In this document: positions 1 to 6,325 of the stretch, piece by piece
Layout of the letters: the number at the start of each line of letters is the position of its first letter
Numbering within the stretch: position 1 is the stretch's first letter
Assembly: GCF_013346935.1 (NCBI RefSeq)
Contig: NZ_JAAEEB010000013.1
Span: forward strand, 1-36,667
From: Lactobacillus melliventris
GTDB taxonomy: Bacteria; Bacillota; Bacilli; Lactobacillales; Lactobacillaceae
Reading direction: 5' to 3'
DNA length: 36,667 nt
Position numbers and translations under genes: made by a program
The notes under the pieces: generated by a model
Told to the model about the DNA's origin: nothing
Database searches by the model: none
What the model saw: the letters and a program-made list of their open reading frames with translations, nothing else

Positions 1-14
1 AAGGAGAGTACAGG
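1..14. repeat. attL: attL core (left copy of terminal direct repeat)
   Basis: AAGGAGAGTACAGG is repeated exactly at the right end of the window (36654-36667). It lies 123 bp from the integrase stop codon, the usual place for a phage attachment core. The reverse complement, CCTGTACTCTCCTT, fits the 3' end of a tRNA (T-stem 3' strand plus acceptor 3' strand). On the left the match to a T-loop continues to base 18 (AATCCC on the minus strand), so the true core may be longer than the visible 14 bp. Confidence 0.85.
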
Positions 15-107
15 GATTAACAATAAGGTTTCATTTGGTTTATGATTGTCTAGAATTACTGATATAACAACATTTTCGTCTCTTGAATTTTTTCTTTTTA
101 TAGTTCT

Positions 108-129
108 ATGCCGTGCGAATGCCGTGCGA
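108..129 (+). repeat. tandem 11-bp repeat, candidate integrase arm-type sites (left)
   Basis: ATGCCGTGCGA occurs twice in direct tandem (108-118 and 119-129), immediately downstream of the integrase gene. Near-copies in the same orientation lie next to attR (36579-36600). Tandem direct repeats flanking both ends of a prophage are typical of arm-type sites bound by the N-terminal AP2-like domain of Tn916/lambda-type integrases. The role is inferred from position and symmetry. Confidence 0.7.
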
Positions 130-137
130 TTTTTTAC

Positions 138-1259
138 TCATAAGTTTAATGCCATAATTGAATTAATAGCATCATTTTTATTTTTCTGCGTTAAATGCGT
201 ATAAATATCTAGTGTCATTTGTATATTTTCATGTCCCATTAACATTTGTACTGTCTTTGGTTTAACATTAGTTTCACTAATCAATAAAGTAGCAAAAGTA
301 TGTCTAAAGCCATGAATAGTTATTTTTTTCAAACTTGGGTTAGCATGGTAAACAGAAGTTAGCCAACTATCAGGTTTACTTAAAGTCAAATAAGTTCCCT
401 TAGCAGTAGAAAAAATAATTTTTGATAATATTTTTTGTGATTTTTTATAATTTAAAAGATCATTTTTTAGTGCTAAAGAAATAGGAATACTACGTTTTGA
501 CATTTTACTTTTAGGGGACTGAACTATCACTTTATTTCCTAATCCGAGAGCAAGAGTGTGGTTAACATATAAAAGATTATTTTTGAGATCAATATCTTTC
601 CAAGTTAATGCTAGAGCTTCTGATTTTCTTAATCCTGTAGAAGATAATAATTTAAAATAGGTATAAACTTTTAAATTATATTTCTTTGCAGTAGATAAAA
701 AATCTTCCAATTCTTTTCTAGTATAAACATTATGTTCTACATCTCTACGAGGTCGCGAAGTGTTTTTAGGCATAATAATTTTACTAACGGGATTATCTTT
801 TATATATCCTAATCTAATAGCATGTTCAAATAAAGTATTTAATTGTCTAACCACATCTTTATATTTAACAATCTGTTTTGCTTTTTGATCAGCAAACTTT
901 TGAACAGCCTTTGCCTGAATAGTATCCATATATTGTTCACCAAAAATAGGCTTGATATGATTTTTATAAATTTGATAATTTTTATTTGCTGTTGACTCTT
1001 TAACCTGGCCTTTGTAGTTTTCAAACCATAAAGAATACATTTCATCTGTTTTTATTTGTTTAGGCTTTTGGTAACCTTGAGTTCCGTTAGCTCTTAATTG
1101 ATCATAAGTTGTTTTAGCTTCGTTATAATTTGGAAATCCTTGTCGAGTAATATTAACCCGTTTACCATTGTCATCTAAGCCTAAGTATAAATGGAACTTA
1201 AACAAACGTTCACCACGCTTATTTTTATATTCTTTAATATGCGGATCTCTTTTCGGCAT
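138..1259 (-). CDS. int: tyrosine-recombinase integrase
   Basis: This enzyme integrates and excises the phage by site-specific recombination between attP and attB. The 373-residue length is normal for the family. The N-terminus (about 1-60) resembles the AP2-like arm-binding domain, and about 70-160 is a SAM-like core-binding domain. The catalytic domain shows R211 (in TGLRKSEAL), a lysine near 250-252, H316-x-x-R319 (HGFRH), H343 (MGHENIQMTLDIY) and the nucleophile Y353. It is read leftward, with its stop 123 bp from the attL core. The start ATG has AAAGGAT upstream on the minus strand. It heads no operon and is preceded by a 126-bp spacer with a 13-bp inverted repeat. All catalytic residues are present, so it is probably functional. 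Confidence 0.97.
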   Translation of the reverse strand: MPKRDPHIKEYKNKRGERLFKFHLYLGLDDNGKRVNITRQGFPNYNEAKTTYDQLRANGTQGYQKPKQIKTDEMYSLWFENYKGQVKESTANKNYQIYKNHIKPIFGEQYMDTIQAKAVQKFADQKAKQIVKYKDVVRQLNTLFEHAIRLGYIKDNPVSKIIMPKNTSRPRRDVEHNVYTRKELEDFLSTAKKYNLKVYTYFKLLSSTGLRKSEALALTWKDIDLKNNLLYVNHTLALGLGNKVIVQSPKSKMSKRSIPISLALKNDLLNYKKSQKILSKIIFSTAKGTYLTLSKPDSWLTSVYHANPSLKKITIHGFRHTFATLLISETNVKPKTVQMLMGHENIQMTLDIYTHLTQKNKNDAINSIMALNL

Positions 1260-1322
1260 TTTTTATCCTTTCTAATATGTTATAATTAAGTATACAAAAG
1301 GGCATTGCTCTGTTGTGATATT

Positions 1323-1365
1323 AAGCTTTTAAGAATTAGTTTTCCAGACGGGTTCTTAAAAGCTT
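1323..1365. repeat. perfect 13-bp inverted repeat between int and the lipoprotein gene
   Basis: AAGCTTTTAAGAA (1323-1335) and TTCTTAAAAGCTT (1353-1365) pair perfectly around a 17-nt loop. The T-run follows only on the plus strand (1366-1369). The flanking genes are both leftward, so a simple terminator role is not obvious. It may still separate int from upstream transcription, or stop rightward antisense RNA. Confidence 0.6.
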
Positions 1366-1385
1366 TTTTATATTGCAATAAAAAA

Positions 1386-1898
1386 TTATTTTATATTAAC
1401 TTTAAATTTAGCTGATTTAGAATCAAAATCAGTTAACGGTTTAAAATGCAGCTCAAAAGAACCAAGCTTTTTTGTTCCAAAACCAGTTATAACGTCTGCT
1501 TCTTTGCCTGGAGCAATTGAATCAAGTGTAGTATCGTTTACTGGATAATCTTTAAGTTTCGAATTATCAGGACCGTATGCATCCACATCACTACCAATAG
1601 GTAAATCTTTTTTGCTGTCATTCTTCACATGATAGACTATTTTAATTACATTTTTAGGCTTGCTATTCTCAAATTCATTGCGTTCGCTAGTTTTAACTGC
1701 TGATTTGAGTGTATATTCTACCTTACCAACTTTTACAGTATCACCTTTTTTGTAGAACTTAATTTTAGGCTGTGCCTTTTTCTTTGAAGATTTAGTTACT
1801 TTTGTTCCGCCTTGAGTGTCGTTATTAGAACTACTGCAAGCCGTTAATGATACTGCTGCTAAAATTGTAGTAGTCATTACTAGTAATTTCTTATTCAT
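1386..1898 (-). CDS. secreted lipoprotein, candidate superinfection-exclusion protein
   Basis: A 170-residue exported lipoprotein. The N-terminus is a classic lipoprotein signal: KK, a hydrophobic stretch, then the lipobox LTAC with the lipidated cysteine at about residue 21. A Ser/Asn-rich and Lys-rich linker follows to about residue 48. Residues about 50-170 resemble the Ig-like DUF4352/DUF5067 domain of Gram-positive surface lipoproteins. AGGAGGAA spaces best to the second of two adjacent ATG codons. It lies in the lysogeny module between integrase and repressor, where phage TP-J34 carries its Ltp lipoprotein that blocks DNA entry of superinfecting phage. Exclusion is therefore the best guess, made from position and topology only. 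A host-interaction role is the alternative. Confidence 0.75.
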   Translation of the reverse strand: MNKKLLVMTTTILAAVSLTACSSSNNDTQGGTKVTKSSKKKAQPKIKFYKKGDTVKVGKVEYTLKSAVKTSERNEFENSKPKNVIKIVYHVKNDSKKDLPIGSDVDAYGPDNSKLKDYPVNDTTLDSIAPGKEADVITGFGTKKLGSFELHFKPLTDFDSKSAKFKVNIK

Positions 1899-1961
1899 CA
1901 TTTCCTCCTAAAAACATTTACCTTAGGTTTTTCGTCGCTGGCTTTATGGACATTGCATAAC

Positions 1962-2369
1962 TTAAAAAATAAGATCATTTTTTTGTTCAAACAATTCAAC
2001 TGTATCTTTGAACATTCTTTCAGGTATTCCATACCGTTGAATAAATTGTATCGGTTCTTCAAAAGTATCAAATTGATTTGAAGCATATTCGTAAATTAAA
2101 TTAAGAGAATATAAATCAGCTAGTCGTTCTTCTGAATTAATGGGTTTTCCGCAGTAAAATGCACCATTAACATCACCATTGATAATATGACCAATTTCAT
2201 GACCAATAATAAAAGGCAATTCAAATTTATTTTTACAGTTTTGATTTATAACTATCAATTTCTTATCAGGTAAAGCTACTGATTGATAAGTTTGCTCTCT
2301 TCGAATTAAAGCGCAGCTAATACCATGGTCAAAAGCGTATTTTAAAAGGTATTTTATTAAATCTTCCAT
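1962..2369 (-). CDS. immA: ImmA/IrrE-family metallopeptidase
   Basis: A small zinc metallopeptidase of 135 residues. The HExxH motif (HEIGH) is at about residues 57-61, and an acidic segment around 80-85 (NSEERLADLYSL) could hold the third ligand. Family members such as ImmA of ICEBs1 cleave the cognate phage or ICE repressor after DNA damage. Its start overlaps the repressor stop (GTGATG over TGA), so the two genes are translationally coupled. AAAGG lies 6 nt before the ATG, which is preferred over the adjacent GTG. Cleavage of the neighbouring CI-like protein is inferred from this arrangement. The C-terminus is shorter than many family members, but the active-site helix is intact. Confidence 0.9.
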   Translation of the reverse strand: MEDLIKYLLKYAFDHGISCALIRREQTYQSVALPDKKLIVINQNCKNKFELPFIIGHEIGHIINGDVNGAFYCGKPINSEERLADLYSLNLIYEYASNQFDTFEEPIQFIQRYGIPERMFKDTVELFEQKNDLIF

Positions 2370-2719
2370 CACTCACCTTTGCCCTTTCTAATATCACTGT
2401 CCATTAAGTTACGAATAACATCAAGATACTCCTTAGGCACAGGTTTACCACGATATGAATAAATAGTTTCGTCATCCGTGATGTCAACATAAGGATGGCT
2501 TTCTTTATTTACAGTAGGTGAGGGATCATCGGTATTACCTAAAAGGTAGTCGGTTGATGTATGTAAAACCTTTGCTACTTTCTTTAAGTTATTAACGGTT
2601 GGTGATTGTGTTTTCCATCTGTAAATAGAGTTTGTCCCAATACCAGCTAAATCATTAACTTTCGATAATGTCAATTTCCTTTTTTTAGCTAATTCTTTTA
2701 TTCTTTCGAACGTTGTCAT
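2369..2719 (-). CDS. CI-like phage repressor (XRE HTH)
   Basis: A 116-residue DNA-binding protein that probably maintains lysogeny. Residues about 3-60 form an XRE helix-turn-helix (FERIKELAKKRKLTL ... IGTNSIYRWK ... LKKVAKVLHTSTDYLLG). The C-terminal part is short and charged, with no LexA/S24 peptidase domain. This fits inactivation by the downstream ImmA-type protease rather than by self-cleavage. I chose the ATG at 2719 over an in-frame TTG at 2734 because GGAG (2729-2732) sits 9 nt before it. The gene is expressed leftward from the control region at 2760-2930 and is followed with overlap by the peptidase gene. Confidence 0.92.
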   Translation of the reverse strand: MTTFERIKELAKKRKLTLSKVNDLAGIGTNSIYRWKTQSPTVNNLKKVAKVLHTSTDYLLGNTDDPSPTVNKESHPYVDITDDETIYSYRGKPVPKEYLDVIRNLMDSDIRKGKGE

Positions 2720-2761
2720 ATCAAGGTTCTCCAATCCTTGACAGAAAAATATTATTTAAAA

Positions 2762-2800
2762 CGCTAATTTTTTATTGACTAATTAGCGAAAACGCGTAAT
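2762..2800. promoter_or_regulatory. repressor operator half-sites (repressor-proximal cluster)
   Basis: CGCTAAT (2762-2768), ATTAGCG (2782-2788) and the variant CGCGTAAT (2793-2800) are copies of the half-site that forms the perfect palindrome at 2897-2920. Clustered half-sites between divergent repressor and cro genes are the standard operator layout. Which protein binds is inferred. Confidence 0.65.
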
Positions 2801-2805
2801 AATAT
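2775..2805 (+). promoter_or_regulatory. candidate rightward promoter with operator in its spacer
   Basis: TTGACT (2775-2780) is followed at 17 bp by AATAAT (2798-2803), or at 19 bp by TAATAT (2800-2805). The spacer contains the imperfect palindrome ATTAGCG-AAAA-CGCGTAAT (2782-2800), related to the perfect operator at 2897-2920. Transcription would run toward the cro-like gene at 2991. The promoter is weaker than the leftward one, and a second TTGACA at 2944-2949 is an alternative -35 for cro. Confidence 0.5.
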
Positions 2806-2896
2806 ATTTGTCAATTAAATTACTTATAAATTTGAATAAATAAAAAAGTGTTGAACAGTATGGGGATACCTTTCAATCGTTTATTTATTACACTTT

Positions 2897-2926
2897 TATA
2901 TTAGCGTTTACGCTAATATATGTCAA
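2897..2926 (-). promoter_or_regulatory. leftward promoter containing a perfect palindromic operator
   Basis: On the minus strand TTGACA (2926-2921) is followed after exactly 17 bp by TAATAT (2903-2898), a near-consensus sigma-A promoter firing toward the repressor. The perfect palindrome TATATTAGCG-TTTA-CGCTAATATA (2897-2920) fills the spacer and the -10, so a bound regulator would block it. The transcript would have a leader of about 175 nt before the repressor ATG. Confidence 0.75.
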
Positions 2927-2990
2927 CAAAATTTAGTGATTTATTGACAAAATTATTTACACTTTTGTTTTAGAAAGAAGGGAGTGAACT

Positions 2991-3206
2991 ATGTTGCCAG
3001 CAGAACAGGCTTTAGCAGAAGCTAAGTCAAAGATTTTTAGTGCTATCAAAATTGAAATGATACGACAAGGCTACACAGTTTCAAGTTTGGCAGAGCTATT
3101 AAATGTTAATCGACCTACTCTTAGCTATGCAATTCACGGTGGGACTACACCACGTGATATTTCTGTTAGGAAGAAAGTTTATAAGGTTTTGGGAATTACT
3201 GAATAG
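2991..3206 (+). CDS. Cro-like XRE helix-turn-helix protein
   Basis: A 71-residue protein, the first rightward gene after the control region. Residues about 22-60 carry an HTH (GYTVSSLAELLNVNRPTLSYAI) followed by a basic segment (RKKVYKVLG). Size and position match Cro-type regulators that repress the repressor promoter and commit to lytic growth. AAGGGAGTG lies just before the ATG. The half-site palindromes upstream are its likely targets, shared with the leftward repressor. An N-terminal extension of about 20 residues precedes the HTH. Confidence 0.85.
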   Translation: MLPAEQALAEAKSKIFSAIKIEMIRQGYTVSSLAELLNVNRPTLSYAIHGGTTPRDISVRKKVYKVLGITE

Positions 3207-3304
3207 ATTGAAAGCAAAGTGAAAATAGGCAACTTTAAAAGACTTAAAAAGCTAACAATTAAAATTATAAGCATCTAATATTTAGCAATGAAAAATTCTT
3301 TTAT

Positions 3305-3336
3305 CAAAAAGACTCATCAATGTTACTTGATAAGTC
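3305..3336 (-). terminator. terminator of the DUF2513 gene (minus strand)
   Basis: GACTCATCAA (3311-3320) and TTGATAAGTC (3327-3336) form a 10-bp stem. The single mismatch becomes a U-G wobble only in minus-strand RNA. The A-run at 3306-3310 gives a U-tail on that strand. It lies 42 bp past the leftward DUF2513 gene. Confidence 0.65.
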
Positions 3337-3377
3337 TAGTGATAAGCAAATTCATATTTAGTTTAATGGACAATCAT

Positions 3378-3767
3378 TTATGATCTCATCTGCTCAGTTA
3401 TTAGGTTGGTAATAACTTGAGAAGCTATGCTTTCAACCATAGAAATTGATACAGAAGCAAATTTATTAGTGATTTTTTTGGTCTTAGACCAAACTTTCTT
3501 ATCGCGTATTGTATCTAAAAACTTATGACCATCCCATGTAAGTGCACCTGTAGAATAATATGCAATATCGTTGTTAATCCATTTAATTCTGTCATGCAAA
3601 TAGTTTGTTTCAGATAATTTTGCTAAAACGTATTTAATTTCTTCAGGCTTATAATCCCTAAGTTCCTTAGCATTTAAAAAATTATCTAAATATAAAAAAG
3701 TCCCAAATTCATATTTGTCCTCAATAAATAGCATTACGGAACGAACACAGTCTTGATTAAGTTTCAT
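3378..3767 (-). CDS. DUF2513-family protein
   Basis: A 129-residue soluble protein matching the DUF2513 pattern common in Firmicutes prophages. It starts MKLNQDCVRSVMLFIED, and the later segment YYSTGALTWDGHKFLDTIR is a family hallmark. The C-terminal third is a predicted helix. The family's function is unknown, though its fold looks like a winged-helix. The gene is leftward among rightward genes and has its own promoter (3796-3824), SD (AAAGGTGG) and terminator (3305-3336). It is therefore a self-contained cassette likely to be expressed in the lysogen. A phage-exclusion or regulatory role is possible but not shown by the sequence. Confidence 0.85.
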   Translation of the reverse strand: MKLNQDCVRSVMLFIEDKYEFGTFLYLDNFLNAKELRDYKPEEIKYVLAKLSETNYLHDRIKWINNDIAYYSTGALTWDGHKFLDTIRDKKVWSKTKKITNKFASVSISMVESIASQVITNLITEQMRS

Positions 3768-3795
3768 ATAACCACCTTTTTAACTAGATGTCTTA

Positions 3796-3824
3796 ATTAT
3801 AAAGCTATATATAGTGGCATACAA
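3796..3824 (-). promoter_or_regulatory. sigma-A promoter of the DUF2513 gene
   Basis: Minus-strand TTGTAT (3824-3819), a 17-bp spacer, then TATAAT (3801-3796), located 30-57 bp before the DUF2513 start. The consensus -10 and ideal spacing make this a convincing independent promoter. Confidence 0.75.
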
Positions 3825-4028
3825 GTACAGGAGATACAAAATGTGAAACATGATTGAGAAGATTTTGGAAGTATAAAAGAGTATTTATAGAATTTCAAAA
3901 CCAGGCAGATTGCCGTTCGACACATTCCAAAATATAAAAATAACATTCAAATATTATTTAAAATGCTTGCAAAATAGTTGATGTGTTAGAAGTTAACTTA
4001 GTTAAATTTGGAAAGGAGGTGAATAAAG

Positions 4029-4298
4029 ATGGAAGTAAAAGTTCCAATTAATATTCCCGATGATCAGCTGCTTGATGCGGTTGAATCAATTTTTAAAAAA
4101 TACGGGCTAACTGAAAAACAAGACACGGTTTGGATGAATCAAACTAATGCTAGGAAATATCTTAATGTTTCCAAAGCTACATTTTACAGATGGGAAAAAG
4201 CAGGAAAAATCCCATACAGCTTAATAGAAGGAGTTAAGCGTTATTCAAAAAAAGAATTAAATCAATTAATGAACGAACACAGAGTATGTATGAGGTAA
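4029..4298 (+). CDS. excisionase/MerR-like HTH DNA-binding protein
   Basis: An 89-residue protein. Residues about 36-85 form a HTH_17/excisionase-type winged helix (ARKYLNVSKATFYRWEKAGK ... RYSKKELNQLM). The first 30 residues (VPINIPDDQLLDAVESIFKKYG) resemble the start of the DUF771 protein at 4990 (LTIPIDTLIDAIDQIMQKRGY), suggesting a shared N-terminal module. The strong SD GGAAAGGAGGTG precedes the ATG. The integrase has no other obvious directionality partner in the window, so this is the best excisionase candidate. An early transcription regulator is the alternative. Confidence 0.7.
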   Translation: MEVKVPINIPDDQLLDAVESIFKKYGLTEKQDTVWMNQTNARKYLNVSKATFYRWEKAGKIPYSLIEGVKRYSKKELNQLMNEHRVCMR

Positions 4299-4301
4299 AA
4301 A

Positions 4302-4400
4302 ATGTCAAGAATTTTATCAATGATTACTTCTATATGGATGCTGGAATTTTATCTTTTATATCATTCAAAGAATAAAAGAAAGTATGTATCTTATTCATGA
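4302..4400 (+). CDS. small hydrophobic peptide ORF
   Basis: A 32-codon ORF starting 4 bp after the stop of the HTH gene. GAGGT overlaps that stop at SD distance from the ATG. The peptide (MSRILSMITSIWMLEFYLLYH...) has one hydrophobic stretch and a basic, Tyr-rich end (KNKRKYV), like a small single-span membrane protein. It is recognised only by its RBS and position. It could be a chance ORF. Confidence 0.4.
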   Translation: MSRILSMITSIWMLEFYLLYHSKNKRKYVSYS

Positions 4401-4419
4401 TTAGATGGTATTACATTAA

Positions 4420-4872
4420 TTAATCTTCTTGAAACATTGTATTTAATGTTTTCAGGAATTTTTGGTTAGCAGAGAAAACGACTTTGTCAGCATGTTCAGT
4501 GGTTGCATCATTCCAGCCAGAAGTAGAAGCCTGCTGAATTGACTCCATAACTTCATTTACAATCAATACCTGGTCGTCATTTAAGTAAGGCATGACTTTG
4601 GCACATGAACTTAATGCAATTCTTTTATTTTCTAAACTGTGTGACGCTGTGTATGAATTAATCGAAGAGAGAAAATCAAGTATTAATGTTTGGTTTTTAT
4701 TTTTAAATTGCTGTTTATTCTTACGTTTTTCATTTTCTCTAGCGAAATCTTCTTTTAGTATTTCTATTTCTTTAGTAGTTCGATTTGCATTTTTGTTGCT
4801 TAGATAACTAAAAAATGCTGAAACAATAGCAACAAGATAGCTAAGATATTGTGCCAATAATTGCCAGTCCAT
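4420..4872 (-). CDS. membrane-anchored coiled-coil protein, unknown function
   Basis: A 150-residue protein that I do not recognise. Residues about 5-24 (LAQYLSYLVAIVSAFFSYLS) form one membrane span. It is followed by a highly charged helix (about 30-60, KEDFARENEKRKNKQQ) and a soluble helical C-terminal domain. AAGGAAGG lies 6-7 nt before the ATG, and an extended -10 box (TGATATAAT, minus strand, 4926-4918) lies upstream. It is the second leftward single-gene cassette in the early region. This is the kind of position where superinfection-exclusion or other lysogenic-conversion genes are found, which is inference from context. Confidence 0.75.
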   Translation of the reverse strand: MDWQLLAQYLSYLVAIVSAFFSYLSNKNANRTTKEIEILKEDFARENEKRKNKQQFKNKNQTLILDFLSSINSYTASHSLENKRIALSSCAKVMPYLNDDQVLIVNEVMESIQQASTSGWNDATTEHADKVVFSANQKFLKTLNTMFQED

Positions 4873-4917
4873 AAAAAAACCTTCCTTAGAGATTTATTTT
4901 AAAATCTATTAAATTCA

Positions 4918-4926
4918 ATTATATCA
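4918..4926 (-). promoter_or_regulatory. extended -10 promoter of the leftward membrane-protein gene
   Basis: Minus-strand TGATATAAT is a perfect TGnTATAAT element 46 bp upstream of the ATG at 4872. The -35 region is poor, as is allowed for extended -10 promoters. Confidence 0.6.
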
Positions 4927-4989
4927 AAAAAGACGTAAGCAAATTAATACGTTGAAAAGAATTAAATTTAGAAAGTGAGTAAATAAAAA

Positions 4990-5331
4990 ATGACTAAATC
5001 AATAGAATTGACAATCCCGATAGATACTCTGATTGATGCGATTGACCAAATTATGCAGAAAAGAGGCTATGTACCTGCAGAATCTCTAGTCGGAAAAACA
5101 ATTAAAATGAAAGAGTTTTCCGAAAAATACTGCGGTAAGAAAGCTCCTAACTGGATTAGATTATTTATTTTTGACGAGTTTCCAGAAGTTAACGTTAAAA
5201 ACGGCGGCTGGGTAGTTAACCCACGAAGAACGGAAGAGGGTAGCAAGACTATCATTTTTGAAAAGCCAGCTGCCGAGTGGATGGAAAAACATCGAGGCGA
5301 GATAGATTGGAACGCAAAGTTACCCCAATAG
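4990..5331 (+). CDS. DUF771-like phage protein
   Basis: A 113-residue protein resembling the DUF771 family of lactococcal and lactobacillal phages. It has an N-terminal amphipathic segment (LTIPIDTLIDAIDQIMQK), a central region with a conserved-looking tryptophan (KAPNWIRLFIFDEFPEV) and a Gly/Trp/Pro segment (NGGWVVNP). A C-terminal helix ends in EWMEKHRG. The family is found in early operons and is suspected to bind DNA. AGTGAG upstream is only a moderate SD. The N-terminus resembles that of the HTH protein at 4029. Confidence 0.7.
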   Translation: MTKSIELTIPIDTLIDAIDQIMQKRGYVPAESLVGKTIKMKEFSEKYCGKKAPNWIRLFIFDEFPEVNVKNGGWVVNPRRTEEGSKTIIFEKPAAEWMEKHRGEIDWNAKLPQ

Positions 5332-5495
5332 TAGAAAGGATATTGATTAAATGGCAGCACATTTTATACGCAGGTTTCGGCACTTATCCGAAAAGCAAAG
5401 GGTTACTAATCGCATCATTGCTTCTAGCAATTGCTGGTCTAGCATTAGCGATTTACGTCCTAAGTTTGCCGCCCTTTCTGCCAGGCACAATTTAG
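5277..5495 (+). CDS. small single-span membrane protein
   Basis: A 72-codon ORF overlapping the end of the DUF771 gene. The second half holds one convincing membrane helix (LLIASLLLAIAGLALAIYVL, about residues 43-62) ending in PPFLPGTI. The N-terminal part is basic. The start is uncertain: the GTG at 5277 lacks an SD, while a TTG at 5343 has AGAAAGGA only 2 nt upstream. The ORF ends just before the hairpin at 5505-5526. A competing ORF in another frame (5351-5518) has better SD spacing but no membrane segment and reads into the hairpin. The function is unknown. Confidence 0.55.
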   Translation: MDGKTSRRDRLERKVTPIVERILIKWQHILYAGFGTYPKSKGLLIASLLLAIAGLALAIYVLSLPPFLPGTI

Positions 5496-5504
5496 TACAC
5501 AAAA

Positions 5505-5530
5505 AAGCCCGACGGTAATCGGACTTCTTT
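5505..5530. terminator. weak, possibly bidirectional terminator hairpin
   Basis: AAGCCCGA (5505-5512) and TCGGACTT (5519-5526) pair except for one C/A position, which becomes a U-G wobble in minus-strand RNA. A T-rich tail follows on the plus strand and an A-run precedes (U-tail on the minus strand). It would attenuate rightward RNA before the Gp157 gene. Confidence 0.5.
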
Positions 5531-5572
5531 AAATAATAAAGTATAAAGAATACTAAGGAGATTATAGCACAA

Positions 5573-6052
5573 ATGAAACTTTTTCAAATAAACAATGCAA
5601 TTAAAGAAGTTGCTGATAAAGATGACATTGATCCAGAAACATTAAAAGATACGCTCGATTCTCTAAAACTAACCAGAGATGACAAACTGGACGGATTAGC
5701 TGGCTTAATTGAACGAAACACCGCAAACATCGATTTTTTGACAAACAAAATTAAGCAGCTTACAGAGCAGAAACATCATTACGAAAATCAGAAAAATAAT
5801 TTGCAAAATTACATGACAGAAATAATCGACAATGCGGGTATTAAAGAGCTGCATACTGAACATTACATCCTCAAGCCACGCAATTATAAGCAAAAGACCA
5901 TCATTTCAGATGAACGTAAAATACCTAAAGTTTATATTGTGACCAAAGAAGTTTCATCAATAGATAAACGTAAACTTTATCAAGATATGAAAGATGGTCA
6001 AAACATACCTGGTGCACATTTAGAACCCAATAGAAAAACAACAATTAGCTAG
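5573..6052 (+). CDS. Siphovirus Gp157-family protein
   Basis: A 159-residue early protein matching the Gp157 family first named in Streptococcus thermophilus phages. Residues about 20-95 form a long charged coiled coil (DTLDSLKLTRDDKLDGLAG ... NQKNNLQNYMTEIID). The second half is a compact domain with the family-like KVYIVTKEVSSIDKRKLYQDMKDGQ. Gp157 genes sit at the start of phage replication and recombination modules next to Sak4/AAA ATPases, as here. The biochemical role is not established. AAGGAG lies 12 nt before the ATG, a slightly long spacing. It starts the continuous early operon. Confidence 0.88.
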   Translation: MKLFQINNAIKEVADKDDIDPETLKDTLDSLKLTRDDKLDGLAGLIERNTANIDFLTNKIKQLTEQKHHYENQKNNLQNYMTEIIDNAGIKELHTEHYILKPRNYKQKTIISDERKIPKVYIVTKEVSSIDKRKLYQDMKDGQNIPGAHLEPNRKTTIS

Positions 6053-6061
6053 GAGGCTTTT

Positions 6062-6325
6062 ATGTTAAATAAAGAATTTTTAGACTGGCAGGAAGAAACT
6101 TTTAAAGCAATTGAATTATGGACTATCCGTTTAAAAAACGAGGCTTTAAAGCAAGACACCTATAAGGGCGCGATTAATTACCTTGACATAAATTATCCTA
6201 GTCCAATTTGCACACATGAAGGATCACCTAGTGAGCAATTTCAATCTGTCATTAGATCCATGTTTGAGGAAGCGAAAAAGATGGTTTATGACGAAGCACA
6301 AAGTCAGGAGATTAAACATGAATAG
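6062..6325 (+). CDS. hypothetical early protein
   Basis: An 87-residue acidic, mostly helical protein that I do not recognise. It follows the Gp157 gene after 9 bp, with AGGAGG 6 nt before the ATG, and overlaps the next gene by 8 bp. Operon position and a clean SD make it a real gene. No motif or membrane segment is visible. The central segment YPSPICTHEGSPSEQ may be a loop. Confidence 0.7.
   Translation: MLNKEFLDWQEETFKAIELWTIRLKNEALKQDTYKGAINYLDINYPSPICTHEGSPSEQFQSVIRSMFEEAKKMVYDEAQSQEIKHE

Noticed and set aside
1323..1365. Calling the 13-bp inverted repeat a terminator for the lipoprotein gene
   Set aside because: The T-run is on the wrong strand for leftward transcripts, so only a repeat is reported.
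1898..2086. Minus-strand ORF overlapping the end of the ImmA-type gene
   Set aside because: Frame-shifted shadow of the peptidase gene without SD or recognisable features.
4592..4807. Plus-strand 71-codon hydrophobic ORF
   Set aside because: Antisense shadow of the leftward membrane-anchored gene, whose SD and promoter are convincing; this one has neither.
5351..5518. Annotating the 55-residue ORF as the main gene
   Set aside because: Good SD spacing, but the overlapping frame encodes a clear membrane helix and stops before the hairpin. I kept the conflict as a finding instead.
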